A program made the position numbers and the translations under genes. Under the pieces are notes generated by a model that was not told where the DNA came from, did no database searches, and saw only the letters and a program-made list of their open reading frames with translations. A stretch of DNA of 64,000 nt from Zarea fungicola (Eukaryota > Ascomycota > Sordariomycetes > Hypocreales > Cordycipitaceae): assembly GCA_900169235.1 (NCBI GenBank), contig FWCC01000269.1, forward strand, positions 62,001 to 126,000, in the 5' to 3' direction. Of the stretch, positions 21,301-31,800 are shown piece after piece (within the stretch, counting starts at the first letter, position 1; every line of letters begins with the position of its first letter).

Positions 21301-23468
21301 CGGACATTTGTAGTAGAGTCAACGGCTGGGAATCCCGTGATAGGGATCCCGCCACTCCAGCCATTTCCTGACAGGTTATGGTACATCATTGGCACGTCGG
21401 CTCCTAGGTAGACAATATCGGTGGTTCCAGACCCATCAATGTCACCAAGAAGAAGAAATGTTTGGCTAAATAGGTCAGGCCGATCAAACACAGGTGGGCT
21501 CGCCATTGAAACCTTTGCACCAAAGTTGCCATAGCCCAGGTTCGGCCAATAGCAGATTTCAGAGTTGCGAACTCGAACGAGGTCCGCAAGTCCATCTCCC
21601 GTCATGTCGGCCGTGTAAATGCCTTCGCTGCCGTCCCAAAATAGAAGACGACTAGTTGTGAGAGTTTCATCATCGAGTGGAGATGGAGTGAAAGACGGAC
21701 CGCCGAATCCTGCATCCCCGAGTCCTGGATAAAATTTAAGTTCCGTATCATCGATGATGACTATGTCTGCAATTCCGTCTCCCGTCAGGTCAATGAATTT
21801 GAGATTCTTGTCATTCATGTCAAGATTCGGAAATGATTCAAAAGTACGAAAAGAGTTCCAGCCAGAGTCCTCGTCCCAGTTTCGCTTAAAGAAGCCCGGT
21901 GTTGGCGCCGTCATCTGAACAAGGTCGAGCTTGCCGCCACCGTCAAGGTCCATCCACTGTCTTGCAGTAGTCCGAAGGCCAGCTCCGGGGGAGTTTGGTA
22001 GCGGTTCCGCCCTTCCAAAATTTCCATTTGCGAGGTTCTGCGCATACAAAAGGTTGCCATCCACGGAATACACTACCCCAGGCAGCCCCTGTCCTTCTAA
22101 ATCGACAAGCTGGTAGTCGCCAGTGAAGCCTGCGGGGAGGTTTGCCAACGAAGAAGACTCTAGCGCTTTCGAGTGCCTAGCTGGTTGCGCGGCGGAGTAC
22201 CTAAAGTCGATCGGTGGCATAAACTGCTTTTTGTATGTTTTATGTGTGGCGCCCGATTTCTGCCAGTGCTCCTGGGTAACTGATTTTACTATCGATGCAA
22301 CGGCAAGACCTGTACGCTCGTCTAGTCCGATAGTTTCATGAGCAAGGTTGAAAGAGGAGACAAGACAGTCGTTTCCAATCGTAGGCTCATCTGGAAAATG
22401 GTGGAACATTAATACCCTTCGGCAAAGCCGATACATACGAACTTCGAAGCCAGCCCGACGCGATGAAAAGGGATCCGGTCGCGCGTGCCATTTCTGAAAC
22501 TCGTATACAGAAGGATACTCGAGATTGTGTTCACCGTAATCAAAGACAACTTCAAACAGCCACTGATTGGTTTGCTCGAAATTTGAGCTCATGGAAGGAA
22601 TTGTATTTCCATATTTAATCCGTTTCAGGTATCGTGCCGCAGATCGATCTATCAAAGATCTTTGCTGCTCAGACAAGGACTCCGTATTTATGCAGGAAGA
22701 ATCCTCAGCCTTGTATTCATACACGGTCTCATTACCCTTATCGTCGTAAGATCGGGTTGGAAACCATTCAAATACCCGCAAAGGCCGATGCGGATCAAAT
22801 ACGCGACTCTCCTCGCTGTCGCCAAAGATTGTTGTGATATTGGCGGCAGTTGTGACTTCCCAATGGCATGCACCTGTGTCCGAGTCCGAAAATTTCAGAA
22901 TCCTCAGCGCCCCGTTGTCGATTCGTGGTTGATATCTCGCAACAGAAAACAATTTTCCTCTCACTTTGCGAAGCTCAGAATTCGTGCGCAGGCTACCGTC
23001 TGGCATTACCTCCTGCGTGGGTACAAGGTCCTCGGCTCCAGCCAACAAAAATACATCAGATTCATCTTCATCATGATACTGGGGTAGACCCTTATCCGTC
23101 TTTCGCACAATAGACTGGCTTGAAAGCTGCCAGCCAAGGCCAAAACTACCATTCCCACCTCCAGAGTTGTATGAGAGACTCAGGTCCACGGAGCTACCGC
23201 CTCTGCCAGGACTTGTCTTGATAGGCACTGAGAAATTACCCGTACCGGTAGCAGGGCTGACAGAGAATTTTTCTCCGATTGATTTGATGCCTCCTCCGCC
23301 TTTGGGGAGCTGCACAGACGGGGATGTGAAAGGACTGGCCACAGAGCCGCCGCTTTTCGGTGCATTGCTTTGCTCTGTAGTATCACCCCCAGTAGTAGAC
23401 GGTAGTTTTCCTACAGCTCCAGGCTGTCTTGGATTATCGTCATCCACTGACGGTGCTGATGGATTCAT
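15336..23468 (-). CDS. Tc toxin TcB-TcC fusion (SpvB, FG-GAP, Rhs)
   Basis: An uninterrupted frame of about 2710 aa from the first ATG (23468); the open frame itself begins at 23501. Residues about 50-125 are the SpvB/TcaC-type start (LPKGGGGIKSIGEKF, TGTGNFSVPI). Residues about 450-680 hold FG-GAP/VCBS-like repeats (DLTGDGIADIVI, DMTGDGLADLVRV, DIDGSGTTDIVYL). The TcB middle domain follows near 780-900. Rhs/YD repeats run over about 1500-2250, ending in an Rhs core (FLGKERDETGLYHFGARYYDP, split here only by family variation) and the NPVMLADPGG boundary near 2310. In bacterial Tc systems TcB+TcC form a cocoon that holds an autocleaved C-terminal toxic cargo; here both are one chain. The last ~400 residues are the cargo position: unrecognised, with Gly/Ala-rich zipper-like segments. 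A Ser/Arg-rich insert lies at about 17695-17805. No signal peptide is visible. Confidence 0.93.
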   Translation of the reverse strand: MNPSAPSVDDDNPRQPGAVGKLPSTTGGDTTEQSNAPKSGGSVASPFTSPSVQLPKGGGGIKSIGEKFSVSPATGTGNFSVPIKTSPGRGGSSVDLSLSYNSGGGNGSFGLGWQLSSQSIVRKTDKGLPQYHDEDESDVFLLAGAEDLVPTQEVMPDGSLRTNSELRKVRGKLFSVARYQPRIDNGALRILKFSDSDTGACHWEVTTAANITTIFGDSEESRVFDPHRPLRVFEWFPTRSYDDKGNETVYEYKAEDSSCINTESLSEQQRSLIDRSAARYLKRIKYGNTIPSMSSNFEQTNQWLFEVVFDYGEHNLEYPSVYEFQKWHARPDPFSSRRAGFEVRMYRLCRRVLMFHHFPDEPTIGNDCLVSSFNLAHETIGLDERTGLAVASIVKSVTQEHWQKSGATHKTYKKQFMPPIDFRYSAAQPARHSKALESSSLANLPAGFTGDYQLVDLEGQGLPGVVYSVDGNLLYAQNLANGNFGRAEPLPNSPGAGLRTTARQWMDLDGGGKLDLVQMTAPTPGFFKRNWDEDSGWNSFRTFESFPNLDMNDKNLKFIDLTGDGIADIVIIDDTELKFYPGLGDAGFGGPSFTPSPLDDETLTTSRLLFWDGSEGIYTADMTGDGLADLVRVRNSEICYWPNLGYGNFGAKVSMASPPVFDRPDLFSQTFLLLGDIDGSGTTDIVYLGADVPMMYHNLSGNGWSGGIPITGFPAVDSTTNVRVADLLGRGTGCLVWSSTLPGDFGRQIRYLDLMEAGKPYLLVGVDNNLGWETRITYESSCQFYARDKRAGRPWTAHLPFPVQCVERSELVDRVSRSLFTTKYAYHDGYFDAFEREFRGFGMVESWDTEVYSNLQQDDNMSNINKQSNVPPVLTKTWYHTGEYLDAQLVTRYSDVPYWTGDGQIQSYASLSDPVLPSSIITKKLEIPYTLNSQERRESCRALKGQMLRAETYAIDGTEMQGFPYTVQEANMHLELRQPVGGNRHAVTFVRSKEAYELAYDRKRFRVGSSMQFDPRISHTMSLETDFYGNELASMVVPYGRRYPDHDKRLHDEDRKAQLRSHAVLSKTSFTNSIETEATYLLPHPAEAQSYEIINIDSCRRNSRGGAKQAVLFDDALQITRRLASGAFDIPFENFIGPYPSNSTIYRRLLKDGHSIYRRDDLTGPLPLGVVESLGLPWKNFQLSLTDYQAQHYVESGKIPSDQLNRVLEEECNLTRVSGKTGWWAPSGNAFYAVNRDASAAQELEQAKQHFFTIRRSRPQYDRENSHSESFFDYDKYDLLLQEVRDPYGNRVTSGERNLDPLQPLVRSGLDYRLLVPFLVMDSNRNRSQVLFDIIGNVVASAAIGKPEENLGDSLEGVKAVLDENEIEAFFSDPTGLSNSYLVKATTRTIYDFFAYSRTRCQKQPQPNWVASLARETHESDLPENTQSRVFTTMAYSDGLGRGIQTKAQCEPGPLTANVGSTAPVDLASQLIAQKRWLTSSWIIFNNKNKPIRAYEPFFSGTHEFQDRAIFGVSSITLYDAVGRPVAALSPDHTWTKVNHGPWGTESWDKIDTVAIEDPATDEDVGPFFRLLPRTDYMPTWYAQRSNSQLGPLEKDAAVQSVAFANTPSSVVFDSLGRACASFEVLRSRRPRSVDEILRQPSYLDVQGLPAKIVDTLGRETTRNIYTSGGWVMSETHMDNGTKWTLPDVTGKPVMTWIARKQRFRTEYDRSRRIIGLHILQEGKESLVETSVYGETRPDLAQYNANGRIILAHDQSGVTKTPNYDFQGNLAQSTRQLTFDYKGTLDWSSPETPRLQNREFVEILSYDALGKPTKTTLPDGTITVYRYNERGMIQKVETNVADAATVDGVIDDIEYDAKGQRCRIKQANGVQTVISYDKNTFRARRIQTIRERNRSRRGSGSRSCSGSESESNPKGRPRRPSHRRHTEQEHIQDLSYVFDALGNITHVSDQASPDIFFRNQRIEASQTFTYDSLCRLIEATGREHIGQMHMTKERQMSAHATPGGDGRVDHPNDGKAMGRYVYKYSYDAVNNIQTVHHENVTDGQSYTRRYFYKEKSLVDPNQTNNRLSSTSVGNAIETYTYEAEPGNMVSKPGLPHMTFAYNERMVESVQTHGKDSKAGERIYYRYDATGKRVRKVIERQSASEEPMVIKETVYIGGAFEALIKYKGGNPLEVSLEVHSLRIMESGRQLLLIENRTKGGDSRAPGLLYRYQLGNFQGSATVEVDKEGRIISYEEYTPYGVSSVSTVYREIEVPKRYRFLGKERDETGLYHFGARYYDPILGRFISADPSGSVDGSNLYQYAHGNPVMLADPGGTNANVPPEFAGWSFKDILARANDRLLWEELKAFKGGGALIQQYRLLGRDAAGTFGHFLQQEALAGNPAAQAMIKFETYLPNAKTGGKLGSSFIDFILENKAWEHKLMDLSKYTEDGSLVLDKLKNASARIIVQLDKHTRNLAQLGSEFGQVRLGVTVREVGSATAQGLADFTGEMSTIMQKAGQIEPLIMTAADAPIVASASRLESATMAVIESMGGLASKLGTGAKFLGPLGVGIGVLMLPGQAQAATATGKGASGTTRLQGKLDVAANVTGIGVFAVGVKATAITAAGGATLATGAAVIVAGAAAGGAAVGAMTGGYVADKVEHSEWAQEKLGPKGAELAGYGTGVLAGAAAGAAVGALVGSVLPVVGTAAGAIIGGAAGALGAEAKILISKFWN

Positions 23469-24194
23469 TTCGAACGAATGAATTGGTAGGAATTCTTCCA
23501 ATTTTTTGTCTGTTGTTCAACCAAGCTGCAATGAGTATGGGAATAGTAACATCGATGTAAGTGCGAGACCGCACGATTGGCTTACACACTTACAAGCATG
23601 AGTGTGTATTTAGCACCGTACTTGCTACGACTACGGCAGCCTAGTCTCGCGTAATAAGTCAGAAGACATTTTACGAGCTGAATTCAAGCCCCTGTCTTAG
23701 CCAATATATGGTAGTCTCAATAGTTGGGTCAGCTGCCGCTTTGGCGTCTTCAGCTCAGACTGGTGGCACCATCGACAAGCCTCTCGGCAGTTCCCATCGT
23801 CCGGCCTAGAACGGCGCCCCATCGAATCTCATATCTGCATTAGACCCTGGGGGCCGTGCAATCGACGCCCCATTATTGCAGCCCTGCTATATATTGAGCG
23901 GCATCCCGCAGCTTCATTTGTCCAATGCCAAGCAGCTGAATGTCTCGAAAGTGTCAGCTGCCAGGCAGATATTAGCTTTATACTTTCCCGTCCACACCCT
24001 CAGTCTCATGCCCCGTGGCCCCCAATCCCAAGAGTAATACATGAATGCCGCGCTCTGCGCGATGGCGATGCGATCGTGTTTCCGTCATTTTAGCTTGCCG
24101 CTCCCATCTCTCTCTACTCTGCAAAAAAAATATTCTGCCCCTCCCTTCAACCTCTTCACCCTTTTCTCCTTGCCTTGAGTGTCAGTAGTTCACA
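23469..24194. promoter_or_regulatory. Shared divergent promoter of the Tc genes
   Basis: The 726-bp spacer separates the TcB-C ATG (leftward) from the TcA ATG (rightward), so the two partner subunits can be driven together. A TATATATT sequence is at 23888-23895 and a CCAAT at about 23930. A pyrimidine-rich leader (about 24100-24180) precedes a good start context, CACAATGACC. Co-regulation is inferred from layout. Confidence 0.55.
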
Positions 24195-25814
24195 ATGACC
24201 AACTCTGATTTCCTTCTTGTGCGTATAATTCCAACCCGCCCTACCACGGCAGCAGCCTTCAGGGCGGCGCTTAACCAGATCACCGTCACGGCCACGGACA
24301 AAACCGTGTTTGATACCAACAATGACCGTGTACTGGGAAAAGCAACAGGGCTGGCTGCCCAGCCCATTACTGGAGCGCCGAGCATCCCACTGCTCACAGT
24401 TGTAGCTGGGAACCCACCAACTCTACAGCCAAGCATCATTCAACACTTTTCCCTCGGATTAGCTGGGGTTACCATGTTATCAGTTGCGACAGCCGTGATT
24501 ATCATCAACAGAGCCGGACTTACTCAACCCGACAAGGAGTATCCGACGCCTACGTCGTATGATGTCAGCCTGGCACTTACACAGGCATCTACCCAGACGA
24601 CAGTCGCAAGCCGGCAGCAAGTAGTCGACTTTAATGTACAAATCTCCAGTGATGTTCTTGCTCCGGACCAATTATTTTACACCATGCGGGATACTACAGT
24701 GTACTTGTCAATTGATGTTCCCGACTTACCACTTGCCCCGGGCACATCCATTTATTCGCCGGCGGCAGACGGCACAGCGCCACACTTTGATTTCATTGTG
24801 AAAGCAATCGACAATGTTCTGGGCAAAGATTCTCCAACTGGCGCCCCGTCTCTCGAGGCAATGAAAGTCTACCTCACAACGGCTCAGGCGCGACAGGTCG
24901 CAGCTGAGCTGGTGAATAACCGACAACTAGACCCTCCGCCGGCAGCTCCGTATCCTGTATGGAGTGAGGCCGGTGCGTCGGGTGGAACAAAGACGTTCTT
25001 TGAAGACATGTTTACCATTGCCGCGGTCGGGGACACAATTGATCAAACGGTGGACCAGGCGAGAACCAAATTCGTAGGCGATCGCGCGTCATATTACGCG
25101 CTACGAACGTCAGACGCCATTCAGCTCGCCAACTACGTCTACTCTGCCATTTTTTCACTCTACGCCGAGGTTTACACCTTTAAAGCTTCACGGGCTATTA
25201 TCGACGTACCTGTGCAGGCCAGTGTGCAGCATTCCTCGTCCATCTCGGTACCAACAATGAACATATCAGGTACGGCCGGTGCCGCGCTCGATCCACCATT
25301 CACAGTGCCAGCGGCATTTTTCTATGCCTTGACAACAACATATGCCATATCTCAGGACTTTGATACTCGGATAAAGATTCTATTGACAGCCACAAGCGAT
25401 AGTCTCACCACTTCACTTGGGCTGGCAATTGACTCGGGAGTTCTCGGTCCGCGGTTAGCGGCGGATGGATTGATCTGGCGCGTAAACACGTCGCAGGCCA
25501 CCTCAGTGGTTATTGTCAACAACCAGCAGGCCATTCGTCGAATTACTGCCCTTCAAGCGTCCGTCCGTGATGCCATTCCGGAGCAAGTGTATCCGGCAGC
25601 AAATGCTAGTGTCAAAAAGCTCATCACAGACTGGCTCAACTTCACCGGACAAGACGCCGACTTGCCAGCGACGGTATGGTACCCAGCGGCGAAAGCAAAG
25701 GACTATCTCACTGTAATTCTTGAAGTCATCGCGCCTGGAGCCGAGACTCTGATTTCCAAATATTGTCCGACTTGCGCCTTCCACCCGCGTCTGGGACCGG
25801 CCTTGGACCTGTGA
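24195..25814 (+). CDS. TcA toxin subunit, 5' frame
   Basis: An open frame of 539 codons with a strong start context. It has no signal peptide and no domain I can name with certainty. It is Ala/Thr/Val-rich with predicted helices (for example around FFEDMFTIAAVGDTI), and I read it as the N-terminal part of the TcA chain that continues in the next frame. The frame ends at a TGA about 50 nt after the next frame opens. The following 3020-codon frame has no ATG of its own until about its residue 87. A short intron, a frameshift in the assembly or a genuine break could each explain this; I do not reconstruct the junction. The alternative is an independent small gene. Confidence 0.7.
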   Translation: MTNSDFLLVRIIPTRPTTAAAFRAALNQITVTATDKTVFDTNNDRVLGKATGLAAQPITGAPSIPLLTVVAGNPPTLQPSIIQHFSLGLAGVTMLSVATAVIIINRAGLTQPDKEYPTPTSYDVSLALTQASTQTTVASRQQVVDFNVQISSDVLAPDQLFYTMRDTTVYLSIDVPDLPLAPGTSIYSPAADGTAPHFDFIVKAIDNVLGKDSPTGAPSLEAMKVYLTTAQARQVAAELVNNRQLDPPPAAPYPVWSEAGASGGTKTFFEDMFTIAAVGDTIDQTVDQARTKFVGDRASYYALRTSDAIQLANYVYSAIFSLYAEVYTFKASRAIIDVPVQASVQHSSSISVPTMNISGTAGAALDPPFTVPAAFFYALTTTYAISQDFDTRIKILLTATSDSLTTSLGLAIDSGVLGPRLAADGLIWRVNTSQATSVVIVNNQQAIRRITALQASVRDAIPEQVYPAANASVKKLITDWLNFTGQDADLPATVWYPAAKAKDYLTVILEVIAPGAETLISKYCPTCAFHPRLGPALDL

Positions 25815-28800
25815 TCCAAAACGTCACAGACCTCGCCAAGGTGACGGAAACCCAGTGGCTGGAGTTCTACACCCGCAACCCCGGCATTCTCCCCCAAAAG
25901 TATGTTTTGGGTGATCTCAAGAGCCGCGTGCACACATTCGTTCAAGATGTAACCAAGATTTTATTTACATCACCCGCGCCGCAGTCTCTTGGAACACCTC
26001 TGCCCCCGTCCGGAATTCCAATGTTGGATGGCACACTCGACCAAGATGTGTTGGTGACCTTTTTCGCACAGTACACTCTGGACTTTACAAGTGATCTTGA
26101 CGCGACGAAGCTTGCCGCCATCAAGGCGAACGCACTGCAGTTGTTTCAAGACGAAGGGATTGCCTCATTTGTGATGTCGGCTGTCCATGAGCTCTGGACA
26201 TTATATAACCTGACTAATCTGGGCAGCATCACCAACGAATTGCGTTTCTCTTACATGGAGGCACTTCACGCCAGAGGCTTTACAAGCGCTGAAAAGGTCC
26301 AGCTGCTTCAGAGAGATCAATTCATCCTCGCTTTAACTGGAACGGTCGCATATGGCAGTGCTGGCAATATTTGGGACTTGGGATCCAAACTTCCCTCTCA
26401 TATTGGAGACCTTGGTACGCCACCAGGGGACACATTCAGCCCAATAAACCCTGGCGACTTGACAAATTGCGAGCCGCCTTGCCACCTCTCTCCATTCGGT
26501 CCATTCCAGTATCTAAAGCAACTCCTTGGATTGACATCCGGTTCACAAACCGTCGGTGGCATTCTGGCCGCGCGACGAGGGCCATTGTCTAATCTCATTG
26601 TCAACGCCGACAACTTGAGCACTCCGCTGCCGGCAGTGGATCTGGTCAATGAAAACCTGGAATCGCTGGTGTCGAACCTCACGGTGAATGCAGGAGCCAT
26701 CTATAACACTGAGAATACAGGGCTCACAAGCATTGACGTACAGGGGGTCGCACCACTTGCCATCCCGGCGGATCTCAGTGAAGAAGGCATTCTGAAAGCA
26801 CTGCCCCAGCACTCGTCACCACATCTCCCGCAAGACCAGCCGAGTGTGTACAGCTTGCTCGCGTCCACCATGGCCGGTCCAGATCTCCCATACTCGCAGA
26901 CTTTGGACATTTCCCGGAGCTACCTGCGCAGCGTTGGAACCTCGCGGTTCGAGGTCATGCGCGTATTCCATCGCGATACGACAGAGTTTGCGATAGATGC
27001 CTCCAAGGAGCCGGCAGACTTCCAGAAAGCACAGTGGCGCCTCCCTGTCCGCTACGACATTGCGCTCGAGTATTTTGGTATTGCGCCCGAGGAAGCTCTG
27101 GCCATCTACAGTGGCAACATGACCGGCGCCACTGCCTTTGGGCTTCTCGGTGTCGCGCTGGACAGCGACCATGAGTCTCCTATCTTGGCACTGCAAGTTT
27201 CGGTATTTTTATGTCTGACAGGCATTACATATTGTGAATTTCTCGAGTTGCAGAAGAGCGGAATCGTACAGTTTGGCCCTCGATCACAGCAATCACTCGA
27301 ATCACAGCAGGCAACATACCCAGAATGCCTGCCTTGCTGTGATGACGATGTAGTCATTTCATTCCCTGGAGAGCGCTCTGCGGCAGGCGAGCTGCTCAAG
27401 CTCGTGATATTCATCCGTCTCTGGAAGAGCCTGAGACGCAGCTGCGCAACATCGATATCAATGGCCACGCTGGCAGATATTTGCGCAGTACTCGGCCTTT
27501 TCACAAGCAAAAACGTGAACCCTGAATTTCTTCGACAGCTGGCGTCGCTGCTTATGCTGCATGAGTGGTGGTGTTTACCTTGGGGAGACAAGACAGAGAG
27601 CCAAAGCGCCCAGCCGGACAGCCGAACCACCATTCTATCCCTCTGGTCTGGCAAGGGTACAGACACGCATGATTTCAAATGGGCTGTAGAAGCACTACTA
27701 GATGGCATTGAAAAACATGCCGTGCACCACTACAAGTGCCCGAAACGATCTGCGTCCTGGAAGAAGCTCCTGGCTGGCAATTTTGACGCGCTTGCAGAAC
27801 TGGCCGGTTTCATAGAGACGACTTGGTACGCTAAGCCGACTTGCACTATCCGCTTCGTCGAGATCTTGACAAAACTGTACGCATCAACGTTTACAGTCGG
27901 AGAGATTCTTTTCCTGTTCACCACTAAAAACCATCTGCGCGCGGATGACCCCTTCCCCTTCACTGAGGAGGACGAGTCACTTGATGACCCTTTCAATGTA
28001 CCAGAAGACGACGAGAAATACGGTCTCTGGGCACTGCGTCACAAGTTGCTTGAAGTAGAAGTGTGCGACGAGGAGGCCGAGCGCTGGTCGTGGCACAAGA
28101 TCGAGGCTACCTTGGAGGAGCTCGGCTACACCGACAACGGGGAAACGTACTCGTTGAAGTACTTGGCAGAGCACTTCTTCCCTGATATACTAGAAGAGTG
28201 TGGGTGCGATGTGTCCCAAAGCAGCCGCTACTTCACCACGCCCATCAGAAACTCGACGCCGCAGATTTGGTATCCCGTGAATGCTTGCTCGCCCTTTTCC
28301 TATCAGGCCAATGGCGAGAATAGAGAATTGGCTACTCTACGCGTGAAGCTCCCTCTCCGAGACGAAAAAGTCCTGGAGGCGCTGCGCGAAACACGCCAGC
28401 TCAATCCCCAGGAGGCCGCGGCCGTTCAGACGTTGTACTGGGAGCCGCGCTCCGCGCTCGCCCCCTTTGCGCTCTTATTTACAAACTTCAATCACGCTAC
28501 TGAGTACATGATTCAAGAGCCGTGCGTCCGAAAGAGATTCAGATTCTTCCAGCATGAGGTGGCGAAATTTTACAAGCGCTGCAGAGTCATTGCCCGACAT
28601 CTCCACCTCGCTGTCTTTGCAGCAGCGGAGCAAGATAGCGCCGAGTGCGAATGCTCGCGGGGAGATGACTGTGACTGCACTGGGATGAAGGCAGCTTGGC
28701 GCATTCTATTGAGTTTAATCGCCGACGAGAACACGGCTCTATCCGCATGGGAAGACTCTGCTGAAGCGGGAACGCCCCCAACTGACTTTGAGTGGGATTC

Positions 28801-31800
28801 CAAGTTTTCGGGAGGCGCCTTTGCCGCCCTTCTTGGACTCATCGGTACCGGAATCGAGGGTGACTACCAGGGTGCTGATCCATACATTGTGTGGAAGGAG
28901 TTACGCGGCGGGCTCTCCGCTTGGGGTGACGAGCGCAATCATTGGAACTCGCCCATCCCAACGGTGTTGCCAGATTTGACAATGAGCTCCTCCAATGAGC
29001 AGTCATCTCTTGTGTCGTTCAAAAATGGCTTCGCGCTTGACCAAGAGACAGGCCACATACTCTCCGGGGGTGAGCCCTTCACCGTCGTCTGGAAGGGAGA
29101 ACTTCTCATCGAGAAAGGCGGCTGTTACCACTTTGCCATTTCTTGCCAATCCCACTCTAGAAACGAGGGCTTCTGTGAGTGCGAGTGCCAAGCAAAAAAG
29201 CAGTGGGCTGTTTCCCTGCATCGTGGCGAAAAGAACTGGTCCCTCCTGAACAAAGGGCCAAGCCAACTTGCGGAGGGAATACCCGAGACCTTTTCCAAGC
29301 AAGTTCCTCTCCGGACTGGCGCCTACAAGATCGTGGTTGTCTACCGCCAGCTGGAGCCAGACTTTGACGATGACGACGATTTGAAGAAGCTGCACACCGG
29401 GGTCAAGATCTCCTACAAAGGGCCAGATACTCACGATTGCCTGGAGGAAGTGCCCGTGTCGGCGCTCTACATCCGCTACAAGGATGGACCGCTCTGGCCC
29501 AACCACAGCAGCCTTGCCCCTGTTGGAAACAGCAGCCGCGTGATTAATCTGAGATATATCCCGACTCTCAGAGATATTAGGAGGACATACCAGCGCGCTT
29601 TCAAATCCGTACTATTTGCGCACAGGTTCTGCTTGTCCGCTTGCATCTCCCACTGCGAAGGAGAATCTGAGCTCGGCTACCTGCTCGACAATCAAGACAG
29701 CTTCCAGGGAACATCCTATTACTGGGACGCCGCGTCGAGTACGTACAAGGTTCATCATGCAGATTTCGACTTCAACTTCTTGCCCGTCACAGATGCGTAT
29801 CTCCCGCCGAGCGCAAGCCAGGATGAGCGTGTTCAGCCAACGGCGAAGCGCCAGACAGCCCTGTTTGACTGGTTTGAGAGAATATTTGACTACACCAGGT
29901 TGCGGTCCGAGGTGAGGAGCATTTGCGAGCCAGCGCTGTGGATATTCTTCCATCATGTCACCTATGATTCACCGCAAAAGGTGGACCAGCTGCTCCGGTA
30001 CCTGGGCGTCGAGATCAAGTTAGCGCCCTTGGTCCTGGAGTATTTTGCCTCTGATGGATTATTCCAAATCACCGATTCTCAAAATCTGAATGTGTTGGCT
30101 GATGAGAGGTGGACGACGCGCGTGTGGAAGGCGAGGCGATGGCTCGATCGAGTCATGCATTGCTTCTATGCACCCATCACGGAGCTGGCGCTTTGTCGGC
30201 CAGCCTTGTGGTCAACGGCACCAGATCCAAATGTGACTGTTGATGGAGTTACGGGCAACATTAACTTGACTCGCTTCGTTCAGAGATCCTGCTTGGGCAA
30301 AGCGGATGCTGCGACACGACTGAAGGAAGTTGTGGGGCTCAGTGACGGTCTGCGTCTTCGAGCGCGCCGTGCCCTCCTCGGATACCTACGTACGCAAGGG
30401 AGATATGTTCAAGATATATCTGATGATCTGCTGCTGGATGTCGAGGTTGACATAAGTCAAACAATCACGCGTGTCGATGACCTTGTGGAGGCAGCACAGC
30501 GACTCGTTCAAAGAGCCATTCTCGGACTGGAGGCTGAGTTCCCCGTCGACAACAAGATTCTTAAGTTATGGGAGTGTGAGTTTTCTACTTTTGACAAGTG
30601 GCAGGCACGCCAGAGAAGAGTTTGGTATCACGAGAACTGGCTGCATTGGGATGAAGCCAGTAAGCTGGCAAAGTGCGAAGGCTACAAGTCGCTCGACAAG
30701 GCGCTGGAATCCGGTATCACCACTGTGGCGACCTTGGCTGAGAATTTGAACTGGAGTGGAGCCGTTGGCCTTCCTCACCAGCCTGGCAGGGAACCAGTTT
30801 CATCGGCGGAGGCGTTCGTGCTGGGCGTTCAGCGCCAGGCTCTAGATGAGGGCCTGGACCTGATGGGCACCCCGGATCGAAGTGCGATGCCAACGTGGCT
30901 AGCCGCAGTACAACCCGGGAACTCTGGTGGCGGCGAGGAGTCGGTCGTCAAAGCAAACCAGAACTCGGATCAAAACGACACTGAGCCAAGTACAGCCGGC
31001 GTCACTCCCACCTCGTTGGATGAGGGTCTTCCTGGCGGTACTTCCCTTGACAGCATACCTCTCTGGATCCAGGCTGCCCTTCGCCTCGGAGTGAGGTTCA
31101 TCCGTGTCGCTGCTTCGAGTGTCGCCATCGCTCTGCCATACGCAAAGAGAACCGAACGACCGATGTGCTGCGATTGCGGGCATCGCCATGAGCCTACAAT
31201 AGACGAATACTATTTCTGGCTAGAGGATAATCTCAGATTTGACCCTGCCGACATTGCGGCATCCCAGAATGCAGATCTACACGACAATGTGTCTGGAGTC
31301 GGCGCTTCAACGGATCCCAATACACCGCAAATCGACCCGCGCACAATTGAAGCTGATCCGACATCCGACTGGGATGCGCCTACTCCTCAGATGCTGCACT
31401 GGAAGTCTGAGCCGATTGTACATCTTCGCTGGATGCGGGTACATAGAGGCGTTCTGCAAGACTCGCGCCGATCGACTGATGGTATCCCACTTGCCGCCGA
31501 TACGGACCTGGACTCACTTTACCTGGACTTGCGCGGACGCACTTTTGACTCTCTGCTGTTCAATGTCAAGCAAAACGACACGACTACTGGTTTCCGTTTT
31601 GACATTGCCACAGACCATGCGATTCCCATTCCAGAACCTGTCCCAACACCCCTGCCGACTACATTCCCAATTCCATCCCTCTCGGGCAAGCTAGCGGCTT
31701 TTCCATATTTTCTGTATTTTAATGACGGAATGCCGCTGGTACCAGTCGGTACGTTTGGTGCCAGCATGGTTATTGCGTCGTCACTGCGAACGGATTGCCG

